From NCBI GenBank assembly GCA_964030785.1, contig OZ034971.1:44378304-44442303 (forward strand): 64,000 nucleotides of DNA, in the 5' to 3' direction. The first letter of the stretch is position 1; each line of letters opens with the position of its first letter. The notes below the pieces were generated by a model. That model worked only from the letters and a program-made list of their open reading frames with translations, had not been told where the DNA came from and ran no database searches. Positions 1-12,832 of the stretch are shown here, one piece after another. The position numbers and the translations under genes were made by a program. The stretch comes from Siderastrea siderea. Lineage: Eukaryota; Cnidaria; Anthozoa; Scleractinia; Rhizangiidae.

Positions 1-1404
1 TCTTGTTTAATTGGGTATTCTTGACTTTTCCATCGCCATAAAACAGAACAGGCAAATGCACAGAGGGCAGAAATGTTTCCAAAACTCACTCGATCACGCC
101 GCTCTGACAACCGCTCCGAACCGCATTTAGTTTTAACAAGAAAGCCCATTGGGCGTTTTAACCGGCCATTCTGACCCTCCCCACCCCTAGGTTTCACAAA
201 TGTTAGTGCGATCCTCTATTTTTACGAACCGGCGTGACGAAAAGTGTGATTGTGTGACACAATATTTTGACTATAGCGGTACTGGATGACGTAATGTTTA
301 AACTCTGATGACTCAGCTTATCTTTCTTATCGCTTTATTTGTGCTGGAAAACGCAAAATCACTCAAACGTTGAATGTCGATGTGAATTCGTCCACAACTG
401 AGAATGCTCACACAGGGACGACGAAGTATTTACTGTCGTGCCTAGACTTTAACTACAAACAGTGAACATAGCAGTAGAATCAAAATATAACGCTTGATAA
501 ACACGAGCTCGAGCAGATCGTCAGAGTATGGGGCACATCAAGGCATATCTCATGACGTGATGTTTAAATCCGGTTTGCTAACCCGGTAATCCCCTTGCAA
601 AAGTAAACAAGCGAGCGGGGACGAAAGTCGCCCACGTCTTTGAAAGCTAACGCGCCTGTCGAGCCGCAATCGATTTCGCGCTCACTCGCCTGTTTTTCTT
701 TTCCTTCACTATCTATCTCTGAACGGAAAGTGAGACTGCTCGTAGCCTTTAGCGAACACCACACGCAAACGACACAAATCCGTCGATAATATTCAGATAT
801 TTTCGTTCTTTCAATGCAAAAAGACTCGTAACACCTGCCTTATTAATTAATCTCCTTATTAATGACGATTCCTTCGTATCAACTTCTCGCCTCAAATAAA
901 CACTCATTTCTCTCCGTTCCAAGAACTATCACGTACTGATGGTGCAATCAACTAATATTGCATCATCATACTAGTACCAATTCCTTCTCTTCCTAGCCCA
1001 CGGCGGCAAAACGCAACTGTCCTATTTGTCCGCTGCGAAATACAAGTTAGCCAATCAGAAACCTTACAATCCACTTCGCAAACCACCCCCACCCCCCCCC
1101 CCCCCCCCCATAAAACGCCAAGGGAAACTGCCTCTCACGCAGCACAATATTACGCCGCTCCTATACAAAACGCAACTTTCAAAGTAAATCACATTCACAG
1201 AAGCGTGATATGCTCCTGGCATTCACAAATCCTTCTGACTCCCACATTTTTACACCCATCAAAATGTCAATCCCAATAAAAAAAACTCCTGCGCTAAAAA
1301 AACTTTCACCATAACCACTAACTAGATCAGACAACACAGCCAATTTCGCATTCAATCCTATTAGCTGCCTTACTCAATTGCGCATGCGTTATACAAGACA
1401 AATA
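1..1404. other. Non-coding, no gene seen
   Basis: No reading frame here has coding character, and no RNA gene was recognised. The stretch contains several TGACGTAA/TCACGTA-like boxes and the homopolymer C tract listed separately. It could be promoter-proximal or plain intergenic DNA. Confidence 0.5.
1083..1109. repeat. Poly(C) tract
   Basis: Nearly uninterrupted run of C with two A interruptions. Low complexity; length is likely to vary between alleles or assemblies. Confidence 0.9.
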
Positions 1405-3223
1405 CAGTACAGCCCAAAAATAATGCACGCGCAAGAAGTGGCGCAAGAAGTTCTTGCGCCGCAAGAACACGCAAGCCCGCGCAAGAAGTGAAAGTGCTAG
1501 GTTTTTGCAGTTTACCCGCAAGAACATTCGAAACGCAAGAAGTTGAAAATCTAGCCGCAAGAAGCCGGAAGAAGTTACTAATGTTACCGCAAGCCGCAAG
1601 AAGGCGCAAGAAGTACTGAGGGCCCAGCCGAAGAAACTTGTAGTGCTCGTGTTAGTGTGAGGTATTGCAAAAGTAATGAGAGCGAATCTCGCGCTCTATT
1701 CTCTTTGAAATATCACCGAGCTTTCGAGCGATTTTTCGCCGTGTTGGCGTGACAATTCGCCAAGTCAAGCGAAAGTTCACAAGGCTAATCAAAAAATCAA
1801 GGAAGCAAATGTTCGAACAACCGAAGTATCGACGAAAATTCACATCACGAAATGGAATATCCGCCAGCTTTCCGACTGCAAGATAAACACCCGGTAAACA
1901 TGATCTCCGGCACATGACAAAACATGAACAATTTTTTTAAGCGTGACTCAGATACAGTGATACGGGTTCAACTCAGAACTGACTCAATTCAGTTTTTTAT
2001 TCCATCCAAGAAATAGAAACAAAAAGGTCCAAAAGCTATAATTGTGGCAAACTGCGCGAACTCTTCTTTGACATGCAGGCAAGACAAGACAAGACTTACA
2101 CATGCAGGAGGTCATGCCATCTCGTGGGTGAACCCGTCAAGAATCCCTGCATCTTTACCAGTTTAATTTCCCAGCAAAAAAGGGATACTCGAAGAAATAG
2201 CATAGACATATGATTTCAACTACACATTCGCCTTTCGACACAGCTTGCTGCCCGGGGCTTGCTGTCTTGACGGCTTAGAGAACTGCTCATGTATTGCGTT
2301 ACAAAATGTCATTCAAGCAAATCATACTAAATTTGCATACGGCAGATTTGTGTTTACTCATGTTAGAATTGACGTGCCGAATTTCTTTCAGATCGAGGAG
2401 TTTTAGTTTCCTTCAGACTTTTTTGGTTTACTTCGAAGATTTAAAATGTGATATCGACTTCAGCGTAATGAGTGGAACTATTTTTACAAACAATGTGTTT
2501 TTCCAATTGACTTCGGGTATTATTCCTTCTCATCTGAGTGACCATGCTCATTTCTCACACGTGTGAGGCAACTAATTAAAAGTATTTGTCCGAGTTTAAT
2601 ATGTTGGTGGAAGTACAGCAACACTGAACAGGTGAATGTCGGTTCTTTAATAATGTGACTGATGGACTGTGCTTTGCCATTGTTCCTCATTTAAGTGAAA
2701 TAAATCGAGCGAAATCTTTCGCGCCGCTAAGCGGACCGCATGTCTGGGACTCCGGGAGACATAAACAATAACATACGCGTGCTTCGTTTGAGTCTCGTTT
2801 CTCCCTAGCCGTTAAAAAATAACATAGAAGGCGACCAGTGTCAAATTCAGAACCTAGTGAACTCTTTATCAGATAAAAAATTCTAAACCTAAGAAAAAAA
2901 CTTACAAGGGACCAAATAAACGACTGATTGCAAGTTACAAAGGCAGCCAATTTCGAACGTGCCTTGCGCTACAAAGTGGTCTCTTTTTTACCTTCTCCGG
3001 GTTCCGGGTTTTTAAGATGTTAGCGCAAAGAAGTTCTTGCGCTTACTTGCGGTCCAGATATCTTACCACAAAGAAGTTCTTGCGGTTTTAACTTCTTAAC
3101 GCAAAGAAGTTCTTGCGGCTTGCAGTATTCAAGCGCAGGCGTCCTGGAAGTGGCCGCAAGAAGTTCTCGGCTTGCGGACGCAAAAAGAAGTTCTTGCGCG
3201 TGCATTATTTTTGGGCTGTACTG
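1405..3223. mobile_element. TA-target TIR element with GCAAGAA minisatellite arms
   Basis: The ends are inverted copies of a repeat of about 34 bp beginning CAGTACAGCCCAAAAATAAT. The left copy is preceded by TA (1403-1404) and the right copy followed by TA (3224-3225), as expected for Tc1/mariner-type insertion. Both inner flanks (about 1435-1620 and 3015-3190) are arrays of GCAAGAA / TTCTTGC units in opposite orientation. No transposase is visible inside, so it would be non-autonomous. Two independent inverted insertions of one minisatellite-bearing family are an alternative. Confidence 0.6.
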
Positions 3224-3225
3224 TA

Positions 3226-5600
3226 CAAAAAACCCCAAACTTAAACAACCCTTCGCCGTTCATATCTTAAATACTGTAAATTAAAAGACAAAAACATAGG
3301 AAGGTAACATTCAGAAGACTAATATGCGCATGCGTCTTATATAGGACAGTACCGCTCTTGAGTACCCGTACCACAAGCTTTACAGCACTTTCTTCGTATG
3401 TTAACCCAACTTGCTTTCACGAAAAACCGTGTCCATTTTATAAACCGGCGGTCGCCATCATGGCGACGGCCGGTTAATTAGCGCTAGATAAAGCGAGAAC
3501 ATTTCACATTCCTTTCAAATAGGAGAAACTCTTTTGTTAATAGCTTTTATTTTCTTTGTTATCATCGCACAGGATGGATATTTATTTCAATTTTCAAAAT
3601 ACATGAATTGCCATTAAAACAAAACGTACTGCAGCTAGCTAAGGTGTCGACTGCGGCTAACAGATCTGATTTACAAAGTTTCTGTTCGCAAACCATTCTT
3701 TCTCCTCCTTTTCTGCAATTCCAGGGATTAGTTTATGGAAAAAATCGAAGCGTTGTTCTTAGGCATCGAAGGCTTTGAAGCTTTCGCTTTAGCGTCGCTA
3801 CTGGCACTGCAGAGCGAGTCCCGTCGTCACATTTAGAAGACCAAAACATTTCAGCACGTGAAGAACGTGCACCGTAATGAAGTAAAATGGCGGCGAATAA
3901 ACTTGACCAGCATTTCAATCTATTGGATATCTTTTGCTTAACTAGTGTAATAACCAAGAAGGTCCTTGAATAATGATTTCTTTCATAAGCTTGATTCTTT
4001 TGGTACTGCCACGCAAAGGAGAGCATAAGCCGCTTAGAGTCCTGGCGTTGTCTCACCAGTTCACGAGAAAAATAGCAAACAACATCAAAATAACCGGCCA
4101 GATGTAACCGCTATTAATTTTCTAAGGCCAAAAAAGTAAATGAAGGCCCAAACTGGCCGCATTTGCGCGGATGTAGCCGGATTTCAATTCACTGTGAAAA
4201 AATCCTGATTTTAGATGGCATAGAAAATGGCGGATTTGTCAATCGATGCGCGCAAAGTACTGTGGGTGACTAGGATCCTTTAAAGGTGGTTATCCCTGAT
4301 GTCAGTGTTGCCTGTATTGTGGTAATCTATAATTTAGCAAGATTGTAAGGCTCGATTGACAAAGCAGTAATGAAGACAATACACACACCATGATGTCTTA
4401 TATAAAGCACTAATACAAACAAGAATGAATCTTTATAAATGGAGAGGAAAAGGTAAACGTTGTGTTCAAAAGCAATTCTAAACCCAAAACAGCACATGAA
4501 AAGTGAATATTATTTAGACTGATGGGGTCAATGTTATGACTTTGTTTATAATTTTAATTTGTCTCAGTTTCAGTGGTCAGTAGTCTTTCTATAACAGACA
4601 AACCGCACTTTTTCTTCAAAAATAAGTGGATCTTATATATGACACATTTGTAGAGTCTAAGAAGTTATTTGGGCTACAATAAAACGTTTCAAATAGATCT
4701 TAAACTTATTTAACAGTGCTTTAAGGGTTTTGCAGAAGAAGCCATTTGGTTAAAGTATGACGTCATAATGATGTCGATAAACCAACATTTCTTAAGGGCC
4801 CAAATTTTTCTACCCAGATTCGGATTAAAGGTGTAACAAGGTAACTTATGACATATGTATTGTTTCTAACTAGGATGGCAGGTAAATATTATGAAAGTTT
4901 GAAAATGATCATGAACAGTTTTAGGTAGATTTTCTGGGGTGAAAATTTGCAAAGAATTAGTGCCAGGCCTTTCTCGTCCTATGATGTCAATACCGCATTG
5001 TGTCACGTGACATGAAAGTAGGATGTAAGTAGAAGCACAATATACCATGAGATTTTCTGTGGGCTTTCTGTGGTTATTTTAATGTGACCTGAAAGTTGAC
5101 TCTCAGACAGGTGGTTTTTGGTGATTTTGGGCCCCTAAATGGGACACCCCCCTGGAAAATTGTAAACAACCACTTACGAAGTCAAACAAGCTATGCTTTT
5201 GCGATAACTCATCAAGGTCAATGTCCTCGCCAAGTTTCATTGAATTTGGCTAGCCCCCATTTCCAAGGTCTGACACGCTTTCTCAGTCAGGGCCTCTTAA
5301 GTACAGTTTAATTAATTTGAAATTACTATACTCCAACTTAAGATTTTGATTTTTGATGATACCTGTGTTGCGGCTTGGCTTGTTTGCGCGACAGTGAAAA
5401 CCTGCTGTACTTAATTCATCTTGAAAAGCAAATGTTGTAATATCTCAATACTTATATAATAAACATATTCCTTTATGGTTAGTTCGCTTGTACGATTATT
5501 ATTCACTTGTTGTGAAGAATCGAATCAGCATCATCTATAATGTTTGAGGTCACACTATGTTACGTATGACTGTTAACCGTCTAACATCAGTGATCTCTTC
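3226..5600. other. Intergenic, no supported gene
   Basis: Short frames here lack codon structure or recognisable domains. At 3443-3475 there is a GC-rich palindrome (AACCGGC ... GCCGGTT) centred on CCATCATGG. A degraded end resembling the 44473 MITE (CAGTACCGCTC) occurs near 3346. Confidence 0.5.
3443..3475. repeat. GC-rich palindrome
   Basis: AACCGGC and GCCGGTT arms flank GTCGCCAT / ATGGCGAC arms, giving a near-perfect hairpin of about 33 nt in otherwise AT-rich DNA. Its function is unknown. Confidence 0.6.
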
Positions 5601-5872
5601 ACGTCACCACAGCTAACGAAAAGCATTTGCATAAGATCAGGTTCTCTTCCTCTGGTAACTTTTACACAACCCCAAGACTAAGTCAAATTCAAGAGTCTTT
5701 GGCTAGATTTGGAGCTAAACTTTGGAACTCCATCCACGATAAATTTCGTCAACTGCCCAAGAGTGCTTTTAAAAAACATATTCATAATATATTCCTTTCG
5801 ATAATGGAGGCTGAGGATGATTATGTTGAAGCACATATTCAACTGCAGAAACTTGAAAACTATCTAGCATAA
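5600..5872 (+). pseudogene. LINE reverse-transcriptase 3' fragment
   Basis: The frame reads through motifs typical of the C-terminal tail of non-LTR retrotransposon ORF2 proteins (FGAKLWNSI followed by LPKSAFKKHI). No polymerase domain, endonuclease or start codon is present, so this is a 5'-truncated copy. The AT-rich tail downstream fits a LINE 3' end. The assignment rests on recognising the tail pattern. Confidence 0.6.
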
Positions 5873-5950
5873 CTGATCAATTTTCCCATTTTTCGTATCC
5901 TTTCTTCCTCTCCTCGATTAATGTTGTATTTAGTTTTCTGTAATTCCTGC

Positions 5951-6096
5951 AGCCTAGTACCCAGGCGTTCACTTCCCGCTCACGCGACTTGGCGCGAAAT
6001 TTCGTGACGTCACCGAAGACCTCATTCGGTGACGTCACGACATTTCGCACCAAGTCGAGTCGAGTGAGCGGGAGGAGAACGCCTGGGTACTAGGCT
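5951..6096. mobile_element. Foldback MITE with long arms
   Basis: About 70-nt arms (AGCCTAGTACCCAGGCGTTC and its complement) fold into a hairpin around a short loop near GACCTCA. A direct repeat, CTGTAATTCCTG, flanks the element on both sides. It holds two TGACGTCA-type palindromes. No coding capacity. Confidence 0.75.
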
Positions 6097-6099
6097 GTA

Positions 6100-7310
6100 A
6101 TTCCTGTATTTCCTGCCTGTAAATTCTTAAAAGTTGCCAATTAATCTAAAAAGCTGTTTATCCCAGGTGTTTATCCTTATTTAATTGTTATTTATCCTTA
6201 TTTGACTGCTGTAGCTTTGTAGCTCCGCCCGCCCCGGTTAGCTTCTGCTATTTGCAAGCGGAACCGAATCTTCAATTATCCTTGTTTTATTACTTAATAA
6301 GTTTCTGTTTTTATTAATTTATGTATTTTGGTGAATTTGGGAACAAAATAAACATGCAAACCGGTATATTGTTGAATAACCTGAAAACATGTACGTTGTG
6401 GAATTTTGTAACAAAAGGCTAGCCACAGTAGAGTTCCAGATTCAACGAAATGTTTCAATATTAGAAAGTTTTTCTAGTTTTATATTTACTTTCTTATGCC
6501 AACAAATGAAGTCCAGCCAGAACTCCTGTATTGAGAGATGTAGCAAACATATGCACGCACATGAGATTGTTGATCAGTTGAATAATTAAAAACAATATTA
6601 TAATTATAATAAGAACCTTCCCAGAATGCTTTGCACCAGAAAAATTTCAATGCAAAATAACTTAGTTAATTTGTGGTCGAAGAGAATGCTGTACCATGTG
6701 TTATTTACAACTTCGTGAAAGTTATCCCTCATATTAACTTTAGGGTGATGACGTCATTATTCACCTGACTATGGCAAAAAAATTTGTTTTAACTCACTGC
6801 AAGAACAGGCCTCCATCAATTCAAAAGCAGATAACGTGCCCTGATAGTCATTGGAATGGGCAATATGGAAATTACCAGTTTACATCTGGCATTTGAAAGT
6901 TAAGGTGGCTCTGTACAGGAGCATTTCCCAGGAGACTGGTAAGGAGTCAGTAGCTATGGTAGTTTAAGGCGGAGAGAAACAAAGCTTGGCTGGTTAATAG
7001 AACTTTGCATGAAAGTAACGACCATGATATGCTCACTGTTGTGACGTCATTGGTCACGTGACCAGAGCGCACAGAAAATTCAAATCACTTTAAAACTGCT
7101 TTAAGCTCAATAAATTCGTAATTTCTCACAGTAATATTGCAGAAAAAATTGCAAGTTATTCAAAAACGTCCATTATTATTTTTCCTTTTGCAAAAAGCAC
7201 GATGAAAAATGAACCTTAAACTTTTGATAATCCCCTGTTTTGTGAGGTTTTAACATAAATGTAAAAACGAATCAGCATATTTGGTTTCAAACTATGCTAT
7301 TTCTAACTAC
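6100..7310. other. Intergenic, no supported gene
   Basis: AT-rich, with a probable LINE 3' untranslated tail up to about 6350. No domain-bearing frame or RNA gene was recognised. Confidence 0.5.
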
Positions 7311-7760
7311 CACTAGGTGAAATGCCAAATTTAAGTAGAGTTTAAGCAATACTAAACGGGCATTAAATCTAAAGATCAATTTAATGTAGCTTTAGGAGAC
7401 GTAAATATGACTTAAACCAGACTTCATATTTAAGTATTGTTTAAGATGTTCCAAAATGCATGTTAAATTTGTTTCATGATTTAAGGTATGTTTAATAAAT
7501 GTTTAATGAATATAAAATAACGTGAAAGATTTATCTTTAGTTTAAGAAGACTTTAACGCGACATCAAATCTGTTAGAAGATTTAGGTAAATTTAGGTTTG
7601 CCTTAAATAACATTAAATCAGATTAATGATTTAAGGCTATTTTAAGCCACATTTAACGTAACACGAGATCTCTCACAGGATTTAAACTTAGTTTAAGACA
7701 ACATTAAATCAATGTAGAGATTTAGGATCGTTTTAAGTCTAGGTAAACATAACATTAACC
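7311..7760. repeat. TTTAA-rich degenerate repeat array
   Basis: Dense, irregularly spaced TTTAAG / GTTTAA / CATTAAAT units. The array starts at CACTAGGTGAAATGCC, which resembles a CACTA-type terminus, and ends near a CATTAACCCTTTCACTGC stretch. A related array in the opposite orientation lies at 47320-47870. It may be a subterminal zone of a decayed DNA transposon. Confidence 0.5.
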
Positions 7761-8194
7761 CTTTCACTGCTCATTTTTTACCGTTACGCGGTTTTTGGGG
7801 TGCTATGTTGCCAAACACCATAATTTAAACTTTGCTACAAAAACGTTTCTTTACAATTAAGCTAGATTTTAGACCAGACTCTGTTGTAAATTGTAAAATA
7901 TTTTGTTTTAGCGCGTGTGCATAGGCCAAAATTTGGACTTTTTGGCAGATTCATTCCCAATTTTTTCTTGCTTCTTTTCCTTCCCTTTTTCTCTCCCTTT
8001 CTTTTTTCTTTATCTTGTACCTTTTACCCCCTTCCTATCCACTAGAAAAGTTTTGGCTTCAACCCTTCAAAAACCTGGAAAGGGAACGTTGATCAACTAG
8101 AGGTGACTTGGCCTATTTTACCACCAATTTCCAATCTTAAGTTCCCATTAAACAAACACAGCATGAATTCACGGATTTACGATTGTTTATATCA

Positions 8195-8310
8195 CGCGTA
8201 AATATACGTAAATAAAAGGCCTTTTCTTTACGCATTGGTTCCATGGTGCGTAAAGACGCGTAAATTCACAGAACGCGTGAAGGCTGCGTAAAGGGCAATA
8301 AAGATACGTA
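8195..8310. repeat. CGTAAA minisatellite
   Basis: Short irregular units of CGTAAA/GCGTAAA in both orientations. Related TTACGC words continue to about 8710. No gene. Confidence 0.55.
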
Positions 8311-9089
8311 AAGCACAAAAATGAAGATGGGTGTAACTAGCGGTTATTACTTGTGCAAATGGAGAGCGAAATGAAATTTTTACGTCTCATCATGCATTCA
8401 AGATTTCCCCGCTGTATTTTGTCTGGCATTGCTGTCAATACACCATGGCTCTTTAACGCCGTTCAGCTAAACTTTGCGCACTGTTATTTATGCTTTTTAC
8501 TATTCTATATCCTTCTTTGCGCGCGATACATTTTCTAATTGACTGGTTATTGTTTGTAGAAGACAGGCAAATATGAAATGTAAGGTGATTTTCCCGTTGT
8601 GTTTTGAACGGCTTTGCTGAATAAAATTTACGCCTCTTTTCAGCCCATTACGCATCTTTAAGCACCGGTCTTTTTGTTCTTTATGATTTTTTACCCTTTA
8701 TTACGCGCAAATTTTCCATCAATTTACAGATTATTAACACTGGACGAAAAAATAGATTTACATGGGTGACAAAACAGCAGCAAATATGAAGTAAAGACCG
8801 GATTTGCGTTACTTTGGTCATATTTGTTTCAAATAAAATTTTGTATTTACATCATATTTACACATCAAGTAAAAACGGTAATGGCCGCATTTGCTTTTTA
8901 TTTGCTGCACTTGGCAAATGTGATGTTCAAAAACAGATTTGTCACACATTTCCACGCGTACTAAAGATGCTGCAAAGCTGAATATTTGCCCTCACAAAAA
9001 CGGATTTGCACGAGTAGCAAATTCGTTTCAAATACGAAGTAAATAGTAAATTTGCTCGACTTTGATCGTTTTACTCCTAAAGCATATTT

Positions 9090-10550
9090 GTGACCCTTCA
9101 CGCGAAAAGGGGGCTTATGGATTTCACTAAAGAGCGTGAATTTTTTTCACGGTCACGGTGCGTGAATTTGAATTTTCACAGCGTGAATTAAAAATTTCAC
9201 GCAGTGTTCACTCTGTGCTAAAAAACTTTCACTCCTGGCGTGAAACTAATCATGCCGTGAATGATCAGTGGAAACTTTCACGCCGTGAAACTCGGTAATG
9301 CAGAAAATTGATCGGTGTCAACTTTCAATCCGCGAAATTAAGAGTGAAAATTTTCACGCCGTGAAATTGATCGGCCGCGATAAGAAACTTCACGCCATGA
9401 AATCGAACCTGCGTTCCTTTGTTTTTCTCTCCGCTGCAGCAACATTGAACAAGTGGAATAAACGGAAAATTTGTAAAAGAATCTCCACGATAGTCGAATC
9501 TTAACAAGAAAATCATAAGAATGAACTAAAACTAACAGATAACTGAAACTGAAACAGCACGCGCTGTGGTAATAAGATATCTATTACGCAAATTCTCTAC
9601 AGTATATAAATCGTTTGAATTCTACAAAAGTGCGTTATTTAATTTGTGTGAAAAAATCAGCAAACAAACAAAGCAAAACGGCTTGACAAAAATTGCCTGT
9701 AAAGTTGTGATCAATATCTTTCAGATATGAGAAACAGACGCAATAAACAGACAGTACACGTTTGGCACCACGGAGTCTAGCAACGTTGGCGTAGCCAGCA
9801 ATATTATTATTCGTGAATACTTTTCACAGTATTCGCTTTCCACGAGAGTTTTAAAACGGTAGAGAAGAAACTTGCAAGCTCTATTTGAAAAGATTAGATT
9901 TTGGTGAAATGCTTGAAAAAAAGTCTGGTTAATTTATACACGACAATATTCGCCTGATTCGCGACATGACGGAGTCACGTTTCGCAATCATTTTTTTGAA
10001 AATTGAACGATACCTGCCTAAAAGTAAATGTCACGTTCGTCATGCAAAGATAAAACTTGCGAACACTCTGTTGCGTTTTCGTAAATGAAAAACTGTTCTT
10101 TAAACACAAAAGAAACAAACTGAAGTTGCGTGTTTTTTAGCAGGGAAACGCAATAACAAGCGCCTGTGTAGCCGTCAACACCTGATCTTCGGAACCGATT
10201 GTATCGAATTTGAACGATAATGACTTACGAGTTTCAATGCTTGAAGCAAATCACTGAAATGCGCCCCCGTAGGTAGCATGATTTAATAATACAACAACAT
10301 TCACGGTAGGAGAGTGATGTTCACGTAAGGAGTAAATTTTTTCACGCCGTGAAATATTTCGCAGAGACTATGACCTTTTTCACGGCGTGAAATATTTCAC
10401 GGTGGCCGTGACTTTTTTCATGGCGTGTTCACGGTGTGTTGGAGAAATTTCACTCACATTCCAATAATTTTTCTTCATTTCACGGCCAAGACCGTGAAAA
10501 TAGCCATAGCGTGAAATTTGGATAAGCCCCCTTTTCGCGTGAAGGGTCAC
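9090..10550. mobile_element. 1.46-kb TIR element with subterminal palindrome arrays
   Basis: The termini are inverted copies of GTGACCCTTCACGCGAAAAG continuing to GGGGGCTTAT (about 29 bp identical). Next to both ends are clusters of the palindrome TTTCACGCCGTGAAA and variants (9125-9400 and 10320-10515), the layout expected for transposase-binding subterminal repeats. ATTT flanks both sides, and removing one copy restores the surrounding satellite unit. No transposase is seen, so it is probably non-autonomous. Family not recognised. Confidence 0.75.
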
Positions 10551-10554
10551 ATTT

Positions 10555-11210
10555 CATATTTGCACTTTAATTGCAACCAAAGCAAAGACTGTAATGACGG
10601 TTTTTGCTCTACCTTTGCTTATCCTCGCAAATGTGTGCACAGAACCATCTTTGTCAAACTTTTCACCTGTAGTAAACATTGTGCAATAACGTGTATTTGC
10701 CCCTCAAAACTGTATTTTCTTGGGTTGCAAATATGAAGTAAATAGTACATTTGTTCGACTTTGGTCATTTTTGCGCTAAAGCATAATTCACTTTCACACT
10801 TTATTTGCAACCAAAGCAAAGACGGTAATGACAGTTTTTGCTCTACCTTTGTTTATCCTCGCAAATGCGTGCACAGAACCATCTTTGTCAAACTTTTCAC
10901 CTGTAGTAAACATTGTGCAATAACGTGTATTTGCCCTTCAAAACTGTATTTTCTTGGATTGCAAATATGAAGTAAATAGTACATTTGTTCGACTTTGGTC
11001 ATTTTTGCGCTAAAGCATAATTCACTTTCACACTTTATTTGCAACCAAAGCATAGACGGTAATGACGGTTTTTACTCTGCCTTTGTTTATCGCCGCAAAT
11101 ACGACGCATAGAACCATCTTTCTCAAACTTTTTATGTGCAGTAAACATTGTGCAATAACGTGTAATTGCCCACAAAAAATCCATTTTCTTCGCACCAATA
11201 TATATATGAA
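10555..11210. repeat. 234-bp tandem repeat, about 3 copies
   Basis: Units start near 10555, 10789 and 11023 and share words such as GCAACCAAAGCAAAGACGG and GCAAATATGAAGTAAATAG. The third copy is more diverged. Frames inside repeat with the unit and are not genes. A partial unit lies left of the element at 9090, showing that the element inserted into this array. This is part of the left subterminal zone of transposon A. Confidence 0.8.
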
Positions 11211-11572
11211 CAGTACATTTGTCTGATAGAAGAAAGGAATCGTTAAGTCCGATTTTACCCCATGTTTGCTGAAGATATAAAGATAGATAAAAAGATACCC
11301 GTTTGTCATTCCTTTTCTTTGTTGCGTAAATCTGTTGTAACAATTGTATACATTATATTGATCCACAAAACTACACTATTTCAGCATATGTGGCGTAAAG
11401 AAAAAAATAGACACATTATTATACATTTCAGTGACATTCAAGTATTTATTTCATCGCTAGCAGTGTTACGGCTGAATACACGATCATGTCTTGCAACAAT
11501 ATAAATTTTTTCGTCAAGTCACTATTTTAAATTATGACATGTACACACAAGTTACAATAAATTTAACAGTAA

Positions 11573-11869
11573 CTACAAAAAAAAAGCAATGAACCGTTTT
11601 AACAATGTCGGAACTTGAAACGAGTTTATCTGAACGGCCACTATCGTCAAAGTAACACAAAGGCCTGGTGGATATTCAGAAACAAAAACATAAATCGTGG
11701 CCAACATAGCTAGAGTTCCCTCAACAATGGATCTCTCTGAGGTGCACAAAATTATCTTCCCAGCGGCTAAGTGCACCTTACTGGCCGAAAAATCCAGGTC
11801 ACCCTGGAAGATTAGAAATGGATATGGTGTTGTTTTCCTCTCTGCCACTTGTTTGGCACTGGTTTCTTC
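11573..11869 (-). CDS. Candidate terminal exon, SAMD3-like transposon protein tail
   Basis: On the minus strand a clear acceptor (TTGTTTCTTCAACAG) precedes a 98-codon frame ending in TAG. It contains an FQGDLDF block, then EGTLAMLATIYVF, EYPPGLCVTLT and AVQI, which resemble the C-terminal tail of SAM-domain (SAMD3-like) proteins spread by DNA transposons in animals. That likeness is recognised from pattern only. It lies close to the left end of transposon A, where the last exon of the transposase sits in transposon B, so it may be the end of element A's own gene. Upstream exons could not be assembled with confidence. Confidence 0.4.
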   Translation of the reverse strand, partial: EETSAKQVAERKTTPYPFLIFQGDLDFSASKVHLAAGKIILCTSERSIVEGTLAMLATIYVFVSEYPPGLCVTLTIVAVQINSFQVPTLLKRFIAFFL

Positions 11870-11955
11870 CTGTTGAAGAAACAATCAAGAATGTAAGAAT
11901 AAAAACAATAACAAAAATAAAGTAAAATAATTAACAAATTATCTGACTTAAATAC

Positions 11956-12119
11956 GATCTCATGACCTCGGATGCTTATGTGAAGATGGTCACTTGTGAA
12001 TGTGGATACTTTCAGGGAGATGAAACATTTTATGTTCATGCAGCATCTTCACTACAACAGTTTAGCAAAAAAAAACATGAAGTACTTCAGTGTACATCAT
12101 GACATTAAAAACAATGACT

Positions 12120-12153
<34 letters not shown>

Positions 12154-12719
12154 AAACTAGTACATCTGGGGACTAGAATACACTGTAGAAGGTGCATGAA
12201 ACTGTGTATTCGATTGGACTGTTTGTATCCTCATTTCTGCAATCTGCATTGTATTCAGTCGAAACTCTGACCAAATATTTAATAAGGAACAATCTTCATT
12301 AAATGACCACTATAAAAATTAGTAAGAACTGTCCCCTTCCAGAAAAGATCTCATGACCTTGGATGCTTATGTAAAGATGGTCACTTGTGAATGTGGATAC
12401 TTTCAGGGAGATGAAACATTTGATGTTCATGTAGCATCTTCACTACAGGAGTTTAGTGAAAAAAACATGAAGTACTACAGTGTACATCATGACATTAAAA
12501 ACAATGACGACAACAACAACAACAAAAAGAACTAGTACATCTGGGGACTAGAATAGAAGCTGCATGAAACTGTGTATTCGATTGGACTGTTTGCATCCTC
12601 ATTTCTGTAGTCTGCATTGTATCCAGTCGAAACTCTGACCAAATAAATTATTTAATAAGGAACAATCTTCATTAAATGACCACTATAAAAATTAGTAACA
12701 ACTGTCCCCTTCCAGAAAA
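11956..12719. repeat. 391-bp tandem duplication
   Basis: Two copies start at GATCTCATGACC (11956 and 12347) and run through an (ACA)n tract, CTAGTACATCTGGGGAC and CTGTCCCCTTCCAG. Each copy carries a variable CAACAA microsatellite. Frames within are not conserved between the copies. Confidence 0.8.
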
Positions 12720-12790
12720 AAAAAATATTTACAAACCATAAGTTTGGTTTATCTCTGAATTTGACTGGAATGCTAATACTTGTCCTTCTA

Positions 12791-12832
<42 letters not shown>

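Noticed and set aside
10518..11053. Repeated Cys-rich frames of about 70 codons on both strands
   Set aside because: They follow the 234-bp satellite unit on both strands equally, so they are repeat artefacts.
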